DNA from: Candidatus Methanofastidiosia archaeon
GTDB taxonomy: Archaea > Methanobacteriota_B > Thermococci > Methanofastidiosales > NM3
DNA length: 8,650 nucleotides
Direction: 5' to 3'
NCBI GenBank assembly: GCA_020854925.1
Contig: JAHKLV010000156.1
Coordinates: forward strand, 1-8,650
Shown in pieces: positions 1 through 4,489 of the stretch; positions within the stretch are counted from its first letter, which is position 1; every line of letters begins with the position of its first letter. The translations under genes and the position numbers were made by a program. The notes beneath the pieces were generated by a model that saw nothing but the letters and a program-made list of their open reading frames with translations, searched no databases and was not told the DNA's origin.

Positions 1-796
1 GGAAACGCAGTACTTTGTCCCCACAGGTCCGCACATCGGGGCACATGACCATCTCGTGCCCACCTTTGACAAGATTCTCAACTCATCCCGCTACTTCCCC
101 TTTACCACCATCGTCGACAGCGTCCTTCGTACCCTCGAGGAGACCTTTGGCGTGCCGGTGGATATCGAATTCGCCATCGATGTGGACGAAGCCCTGAGCG
201 GGACCTTCCACCTTGTGCAGGCGCGGCCCCTGGGAAGCAGGCCCGAGCACCGTCCCGTGACAATACCGCATATCGACCCCAAGGACATCATCCTGAAAAG
301 CAGCCATGTCCTCGGCAACGGATTCAAGCACAACGTGCCACACATCGTGTACGTGTCGCCTGAGACCTTCACGTCAGAAAACGCATATGCCATTGCCAGG
401 GAAATTGGTGCCCTCAACGAGCTGCTCTCCCTTGAACAGTACATTCTCATCGGGCCGGGGCGCTGGGGAACATCCAATCCCGAGCTCGGCGTGCCGGTAC
501 GCTACGGGGAGATATCAAACGCTTCGGTCATTGTCGAGCTCTCCACGGGCAAGATGGCGCCGGAACTCTCCTATGGTACCCACTTTTTCGGGGACCTCAT
601 GACCTCCAACACCCTGTATCTGCCGGTGTTCCCCGAAAAGGGAGGCATCATCGACACCGCGTTCTTTGAATCGCAGCCAAACAGGTACCATTCGCCCCTC
701 ATCAAGCTGATAAGCCACTATTCCGGATTCGGCGTATATGTCAGCGGAGAGAAAAAGACCGGCATCGTGTGCCTGGAAAAGAAGCCCGACCTCTAG
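1..796 (+). CDS. PEP synthase-like ATP-grasp protein, copy 1 (C-terminal part, cut by the left edge)
   Basis: The frame is open from base 2 to the TAG at 794-796, giving 264 visible residues and no credible start, so the gene begins outside the window. The first part is the end of a PEP/pyruvate-binding ATP-grasp domain: VPVDIEF followed by LVQARPL, the equivalent of the DIEWA...QARP end of PEP synthase. A C-terminal domain of about 185 residues follows, with HIVYV, AIAREIGA, GPGRWGTS (from about base 452), YGEISNA and ELSYGTHFFGD. It aligns end to end with the C-terminal half of the gene at 1724-3487; by eye about two thirds of residues are identical from HIVYV to LPVF. No phosphohistidine swivel or PEP barrel domain follows, because the protein stops soon after TGIV. 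Automatic annotation would probably call it phosphoenolpyruvate synthase, but full PEP synthase activity is unlikely. The family assignment is firm; the role is unknown. A sensor gene starts 76 bases downstream on the same strand. Confidence 0.85.
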   Translation, partial: ETQYFVPTGPHIGAHDHLVPTFDKILNSSRYFPFTTIVDSVLRTLEETFGVPVDIEFAIDVDEALSGTFHLVQARPLGSRPEHRPVTIPHIDPKDIILKSSHVLGNGFKHNVPHIVYVSPETFTSENAYAIAREIGALNELLSLEQYILIGPGRWGTSNPELGVPVRYGEISNASVIVELSTGKMAPELSYGTHFFGDLMTSNTLYLPVFPEKGGIIDTAFFESQPNRYHSPLIKLISHYSGFGVYVSGEKKTGIVCLEKKPDL

Positions 797-825
797 ACAG
801 GTGGATGTTTCCCGGCCTGCCAACA

Positions 826-836
826 CCTTTTTATGG
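826..836 (+). promoter_or_regulatory. Possible TATA-like element of the GAF/PAS gene
   Basis: CCTTTTTATGG lies in the 76-base gap after copy 1, about 40 bases before the ATG at 873. Initiation about 25 bases downstream would fall close to the ribosome binding site at 858. The match to an archaeal TATA box is weak. The T-rich core is enclosed by a perfect 5-bp inverted repeat (ACACC 823-827, GGTGT 835-839), so it could instead be an operator or the end of the upstream transcript. Confidence 0.35.
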
Positions 837-857
837 TGTGTCACCCATCTCTTCCCA

Positions 858-865
858 GAGGGGAG
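858..865 (+). promoter_or_regulatory. Ribosome binding site that sets the start of the GAF/PAS gene
   Basis: GAGGGGAG ends seven bases before the ATG at 873. It is the best Shine-Dalgarno match in the neighbourhood. It favours this ATG over the in-frame ATG at 738, which lies inside the upstream coding region. Confidence 0.6.
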
Positions 866-872
866 TTGCCAC

Positions 873-1649
873 ATGGAAGGAGAAAAGGACCAGGAAACGC
901 TTTTGCGGACGCTGCAGGAGCGGGTAAAGGAACTCAACACGCTCTACCGCATCACCAAGATAATGGCAATGCGCGACGAACCGCTTGAGACCTCGCTTAA
1001 GCGCATCGCAGACATCCTTCCCCAGGGATGGCAGCACCCAGATGTGTGCTGCAGCAGGATATCGTACGGCGCCGTTGCCGTGACGTCCCCCCGCTTCAAG
1101 GAAGGACCGTGGAAGCAGGTCGAAGATGTCATCATCAACGGCAAGCCCGTGGGGACTGTCGAAGTTCACTACGTTTCCAAGCGCCCCGATGCAGACGAGG
1201 GGCCCTTCCTTCTTGAGGAGCGCAATCTCATCATCGAAATCGCGAGCCGCGTTGCCGAGCTTATCACCATCAGGAAGACAGAACAGGCCCAGCTCCGCTC
1301 CCAAGAACGATATATTGATTTTCTCAACAACACCGAAGAGCTCGTAGCAGTGGTGCGGGTCTCTCCACGGCCGGACCAAGAGGTGGTGACCCTTGCCAAC
1401 ACAACCCTCTGTGACACGCTGGGGTACGACCCCGAGGAGATTGTCGGTTCCCCCGCCTCGGCACTCTTTGACCAGCGCATGTATGCAGCCTTCCTCGATG
1501 CCCTGCGCGCTGCAGAGGGGCGGCAGTGCGGCCCGCAGCCCCTGATGCTGGCTGCAAAGAACGCCACCATGATTCCCGTGAAGGCAGATGCGCACCGGTT
1601 GACGCTCTCGAACAAGCGGTATCTCTTCATCGTCATGGAACGCACGTAG
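873..1649 (+). CDS. GAF-like plus PAS sensor protein without an output domain
   Basis: This gene encodes 258 residues. The start is set by the GAGGGGAG site seven bases upstream and by the protein beginning just before a short coiled segment (LQERVKELNTLYRITKI, residues 14-30). Residues 15-135 resemble the GAF-like sensor domain that opens with ERVKELN.LY; its features are the ILPQGW.HPDVCCSRI stretch (48-63), IINGKPVGTVEVHY (87-100) and EGPFLLEERNLI (109-120). A helical linker leads to a PAS domain (about 142-258) with TEELVAVVRV, ANTTLCDTLGYDPEEIVG and a closing KRYLFIVMERT strand. No histidine kinase, HAMP, GGDEF, receiver or DNA-binding domain is present, and no membrane segment or signal peptide. 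It is therefore probably a cytosolic ligand or redox sensor acting through a partner. Its position between two ATP-grasp paralogs makes them the likely partners, which is inference. The ligand is unknown; the adjacent Cys59-Cys60 could be redox-active. Confidence 0.8.
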   Translation: MEGEKDQETLLRTLQERVKELNTLYRITKIMAMRDEPLETSLKRIADILPQGWQHPDVCCSRISYGAVAVTSPRFKEGPWKQVEDVIINGKPVGTVEVHYVSKRPDADEGPFLLEERNLIIEIASRVAELITIRKTEQAQLRSQERYIDFLNNTEELVAVVRVSPRPDQEVVTLANTTLCDTLGYDPEEIVGSPASALFDQRMYAAFLDALRAAEGRQCGPQPLMLAAKNATMIPVKADAHRLTLSNKRYLFIVMERT

Positions 1650-1688
1650 TGCACGTCCCGGTGCGATGCGACCGACAGCCGGCCAATG

Positions 1689-1704
1689 CTTATATTCTTA
1701 TAAG
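1689..1704 (+). promoter_or_regulatory. TATA box within a perfect dyad, promoter of ATP-grasp copy 2
   Basis: CTTATA (1689-1694), TTCT, TATAAG (1699-1704) forms a perfect 6-bp inverted repeat in an AT-rich island between the sensor gene and copy 2. If the left half acts as the TATA box, transcription would start at about 1718-1722, almost at the ATG at 1724, giving a leaderless or nearly leaderless mRNA. The right half would place initiation past the ATG and is less likely to be the functional box. The symmetry could bind a repressor or be a coincidence of TATA-rich sequence. Confidence 0.55.
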
Positions 1705-1723
1705 AGGAAAAGAGAATAGGAAT

Positions 1724-3487
1724 ATGGTCGGCAAGTACTCATTTTACACCTACGCCATAGATGTGAGAGACCTTCCCGAAGGGGTGACAGCCTATGGCGA
1801 CGGCTATGTGGGAGGCAAGGCCAAGGGGCTCATCATGAGCATGATGGCATATCAGACAGGCCTGGTGAACGGCGCGTATGCCGACCATGTGAACTTTCCT
1901 CCCACGTACATCCTCTGTTCAGGGTACTTTGACCAGTTCATGCGTCTCAACAAGCTCGACCGGTACGTTGCCAGGCATGTGAAGGGGGGCGTCGATCCCA
2001 CAGAGCTTGCCCGTCGATTTATGGAAGGAGAGCTTCAGTGGAAGCTCAAGGAGGTGCTCTACGACATACTGCAGCATGAGAAGGGGCCCCTTATCGTGCG
2101 ATCGTCGTCCTTCCTTGAAGACAGCCTCGACTATTCCTTTGCTGGCATCTATGAATCGGTGTTCATCGCAAACAGCGGGACCCTCGAGCATCGCCTCGAG
2201 TCGCTGCAACAGGCCATACGCACCGTGTATCTCTCGACATTCAAGGAAAACGCCATAGGGTACCGTAGAAAGCATAAAATCCCCCTCTCATCGGAAAAAA
2301 TGTCCATCGTCATCCAGCGCGTAGTGGGGCACCATCATACCGAATCGCTCTTTTTTCCCCTGATGGCAGGAGTCGCCTTTTCGAGGAATTACTACCCGTG
2401 GAACGAACGGATACGGATGGAGGACGGCGTGGGGCGCCTCGTGATAGGATTGGGGACGCGGGCCGTGGGACGCGACTACGCACGGGTCTTTTCCCTGTCC
2501 AATCCCCGCCTCAGGCCTGAGGGGTCGGTTGTTGACGAGATAGTGCGGTACTCCCAAACAAAGATTGACGCCATCGACATGACCTCAGACGAGCTTGTCA
2601 CCCTGGACCTGGCACACATCAAAAACGCCATACACAACGTGCAGCTCGTTGCCTCGGTGCTTAAGGAAGGCCAGTATCTTACGAAGGCTGACCGCCACAT
2701 TCCTGAGGAGGACGTGCTCATACCGTCCTTCGATGCACTCCTCTCATCGGATGCGTCCCTTCCTTTCGTGCCACTCGTTTCGGACATCCTCACCTCTCTC
2801 GAAGCGCTCTTTGAGGTGCCGGTCGACATCGAATTCGTCCTCGATCTTGAGGAAGGGGGCTCCCCCCAGTCCGCCTTCTCACTTGTGCAGGTGCGCCCCC
2901 TCGCCAGCCGCCCCGAGAACAAGAAGGTGGCTGTTCCCCGTATCAGAAAGGAGGACATCATCATCCACAGCAAAAACGCCTTGGGAAACGGGCTCAAGTA
3001 CAACATACCACACATCGTCTACGTGCCTCCCGCATCCTTTTCGGCAGAGCGCTCGCCCGCCATCGCACGGGAAATTGGCGCAATCAATACAACGATGCAC
3101 AACGACCGGTACATCCTCGTGGGACCGGGGCGGTGGGGTACGTCGATTTTATCACAGGGCATACCCGTCATCTATGGGGAAATATCCAACGCTGCTGTCA
3201 TTGTGGAATACTCCCTCGGCGCCACTGCACCGGAGCTTTCGTATGGGACACACTTTTTCGGCGACATCAGCGCAACGAACACGCTCTACATCCCCGTTTT
3301 CCTTGACAAGGGTGACGAAATAGACACCGCATACCTGGATTCGGCACCGGCGCAGGGTTCGGAGCTTGTACGCCTCATTTCATCAGAACAGGGATTCAAG
3401 GCATGTGTCAACGGCGACCGCAAAATAGGCATCGTAGCACGCCAAGAACCTAAAAAAAGCAGGAATGGTGGGCCCACCGCGATTTGA
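1724..3487 (+). CDS. PEP synthase-like ATP-grasp protein, copy 2 (complete; lacks the swivel and barrel domains)
   Basis: This gene encodes 587 residues. The ATG at 1724 follows the TATA dyad directly; the longer open frame from 1526 overlaps the sensor gene and is not used. Residues 1-395 form a PEP/pyruvate-binding ATP-grasp domain: GGKAKG (30-35), PLIVRSSSFLEDS with SFAGIYES (122-145), MSIVIQRVVG (193-202), GVAFSRN (216-222), GLGTRAVGRDYARVFSLS (242-259), DIEF (368-371) and QVRPL (389-393). In PEP synthase and PPDK this domain passes ATP phosphate to a histidine on a swivel domain, and a TIM barrel then makes PEP. Both of those are absent (PEP synthase is usually about 750-800 residues). 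Residues 400-572 instead form a domain shared with copy 1, with GPGRWG (467-472) and GTHFFGD (508-514). The last residues, after KIGIV, have no match in copy 1; the final seven codons lie in the opposite-strand tRNA-Ile gene. ATP use is likely; the phosphate acceptor is unknown. The neighbouring sensor gene suggests a regulated process. Confidence 0.85.
   Translation: MVGKYSFYTYAIDVRDLPEGVTAYGDGYVGGKAKGLIMSMMAYQTGLVNGAYADHVNFPPTYILCSGYFDQFMRLNKLDRYVARHVKGGVDPTELARRFMEGELQWKLKEVLYDILQHEKGPLIVRSSSFLEDSLDYSFAGIYESVFIANSGTLEHRLESLQQAIRTVYLSTFKENAIGYRRKHKIPLSSEKMSIVIQRVVGHHHTESLFFPLMAGVAFSRNYYPWNERIRMEDGVGRLVIGLGTRAVGRDYARVFSLSNPRLRPEGSVVDEIVRYSQTKIDAIDMTSDELVTLDLAHIKNAIHNVQLVASVLKEGQYLTKADRHIPEEDVLIPSFDALLSSDASLPFVPLVSDILTSLEALFEVPVDIEFVLDLEEGGSPQSAFSLVQVRPLASRPENKKVAVPRIRKEDIIIHSKNALGNGLKYNIPHIVYVPPASFSAERSPAIAREIGAINTTMHNDRYILVGPGRWGTSILSQGIPVIYGEISNAAVIVEYSLGATAPELSYGTHFFGDISATNTLYIPVFLDKGDEIDTAYLDSAPAQGSELVRLISSEQGFKACVNGDRKIGIVARQEPKKSRNGGPTAI
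3452..3458 (-). terminator. Oligo-T terminator of tRNA-Ile
   Basis: On the minus strand a run of seven T begins seven bases after the encoded CCA of tRNA-Ile. Archaeal RNA polymerase terminates at such runs. On the plus strand the same bases are A7 and form most of two lysine codons near the end of ATP-grasp copy 2, so the terminator is embedded in a coding region. Confidence 0.6.
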
Positions 3488-3543
3488 ACGCGAGACCTCC
3501 CGGTTATCAGCCGGACGCTCTAACCAAGCTAAGCCATGGGCCC
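3466..3543 (-). tRNA. tRNA-Ile (anticodon GAU), CCA encoded
   Basis: Read on the minus strand, the gene folds into a full cloverleaf. The acceptor stem is GGGCCCA/TGGGCCC with discriminator A. The D arm is GCTT/GAGC with a GG-containing loop. The anticodon stem is TCCGG/CCGGG, with loop CTGATAA and anticodon GAT at 3506-3508. The T arm is TCGCG-TTCAAAT-CGCGG. The three bases after the discriminator are CCA (3466-3468), so the 3' end is encoded and need not be added. There is no intron. Its 3' part, 3466-3487, overlaps the last coding bases of ATP-grasp copy 2 on the other strand. Its TATA box is at 3570-3577 and its oligo-T terminator at 3452-3458. Confidence 0.96.
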
Positions 3544-3569
3544 GTGTGAACAATGAGTAACGACGAGTC

Positions 3570-3577
3570 TTTTTAAA
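3570..3577 (-). promoter_or_regulatory. TATA box of tRNA-Ile
   Basis: The minus strand reads TTTAAAAA here, centred about 30 bases before the first base of the tRNA at 3543. The archaeal TATA-to-start distance would place initiation only a few bases before the mature 5' end, as is usual for archaeal tRNA genes. Confidence 0.65.
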
Positions 3578-3659
3578 GTTTTCTGCAGCATTCCCGGCCT
3601 CCCCCTCGACCGGTGACGAGACAAAAAAGCGTCGCATTGGCACGGTCTGTGCAAAAGTC

Positions 3660-3667
3660 TTATAAAT
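3660..3667 (+). promoter_or_regulatory. TATA box of the MBL hydrolase-valS operon
   Basis: TTATAAAT is a strong archaeal TATA box. Initiation would be expected around 3688-3692, just before the GTGAT ribosome binding sequence (3691-3695) and the ATG at 3699. It overlaps the in-frame ATG at 3666, which therefore cannot be the start if this box is used. With the tRNA promoter it forms a divergent promoter region of about 155 bases (3544-3698) that holds no other gene. Confidence 0.7.
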
Positions 3668-3698
3668 GTCCATCAGATTTTTAGGGTATTGTGATAGC

Positions 3699-4478
3699 AT
3701 GGTAGAGCTTACTTTTCTTGGAAGCGGAGGTGGGAGATTTATGACCATCACCCAAAAAAGAAGTACCGGCGGGTTTTTGCTCGAGGACGGCGTCAAGGTG
3801 CACGTCGATCCCGGCCCCGGCGCGCTGGTCAAATCGTGGCAGCACGGCAAGGACCCGCGCGAGCTTGATGCCATCGCGGTATCCCATTGCCACATCGACC
3901 ACTGCAACGATTGCAGTGTCCTCATAGAAGCGATGACAAACGGCGTCACCCGCCAGTCAGGCGTGCTTATCGGCTCCGAGAGCCTCTTTACCCAGAATCC
4001 CGGCGTGCCGGTGCAGTACACGGAAAAGTACCTCGAGCGCAAGGAGGTCGTCAAGGCAGGGGACATGGTTATGGTGGAACATCTCGTCATCAAGGCGACA
4101 CCGACCATCCATTCTGACCCCACAACAGTGGGGTTCGTCTTTGAGACGTCGCAGGGAAACGTCTCATACATATCCGACACGCAGTTCTTTCCCGACCTCA
4201 CCAAATGGCACCGGGATGCCCGCGTCCTCATCGCAAATGTGACACGCCCGGCACGATTCCGCATCCCGTACCATCTCACCACCACCGACGCCATCAAGAT
4301 AGCCTCGGATATCAATCCCGAACTCGTGGTCATGTCCCACATCGGCATGAAGATGCACATGATGGGCGTTGAGGAAGAACGAAGGGAGTTAGAGGAAAAA
4401 ACGGGAATCCGGACCATTGTTGCCGACGAGGGCAAAAAGATATTAATGGATGGCTCAGCTATCACTACCAGCTTGTGA
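3699..4478 (+). CDS. MBL-fold metallo-hydrolase
   Basis: This gene encodes 259 residues. The ATG at 3699 is chosen because the TATA box at 3660-3667 lies 32 bases upstream, GTGAT is adjacent, and MVELTFLGSGGG is a typical MBL first strand; the ATG at 3666 would lie in the promoter. The zinc site is complete: HCHIDH (His63, His65, Asp67, His68), His138 in PTIHSD, Asp160 in YISDTQ and His214 in VMSHIG. This matches a dinuclear metal hydrolase of the beta-lactamase superfamily. The protein has the length of single-domain archaeal members and no beta-CASP insert, so it is not the CPSF-like RNase. RNase Z is also unlikely from the motif spacing. The substrate cannot be told from sequence. No signal peptide is present, so it is probably cytosolic. 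valS begins 11 bases after the stop with no promoter between, so the two are probably co-transcribed; whether the link is functional is unknown. Confidence 0.85.
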   Translation: MVELTFLGSGGGRFMTITQKRSTGGFLLEDGVKVHVDPGPGALVKSWQHGKDPRELDAIAVSHCHIDHCNDCSVLIEAMTNGVTRQSGVLIGSESLFTQNPGVPVQYTEKYLERKEVVKAGDMVMVEHLVIKATPTIHSDPTTVGFVFETSQGNVSYISDTQFFPDLTKWHRDARVLIANVTRPARFRIPYHLTTTDAIKIASDINPELVVMSHIGMKMHMMGVEEERRELEEKTGIRTIVADEGKKILMDGSAITTSL

Positions 4479-4489
4479 GATGATATACG

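Noticed and set aside
738..872. Longer start for the sensor gene
   Set aside because: It overlaps the end of copy 1, and a good ribosome binding site precedes the ATG at 873 instead.
831..1595. A 254-codon open frame on the minus strand
   Set aside because: It is antisense to the GAF/PAS sensor gene, which has clear domains and a ribosome binding site. The minus-strand product shows no recognisable motif.
1526..1723. N-terminal extension of ATP-grasp copy 2
   Set aside because: The extension lies mostly in the sensor gene and crosses the TATA dyad at 1689-1704; the ATG at 1724 starts the conserved protein.
1..3487. The two ATP-grasp genes as fragments of one split PEP synthase
   Set aside because: Both contain the same C-terminal half, so they are paralogs, not successive parts of one gene.
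3666..3698. Longer start for the metallo-hydrolase
   Set aside because: The ATG overlaps the TATA box, so it would precede the transcription start. The extra residues do not belong to the MBL fold.
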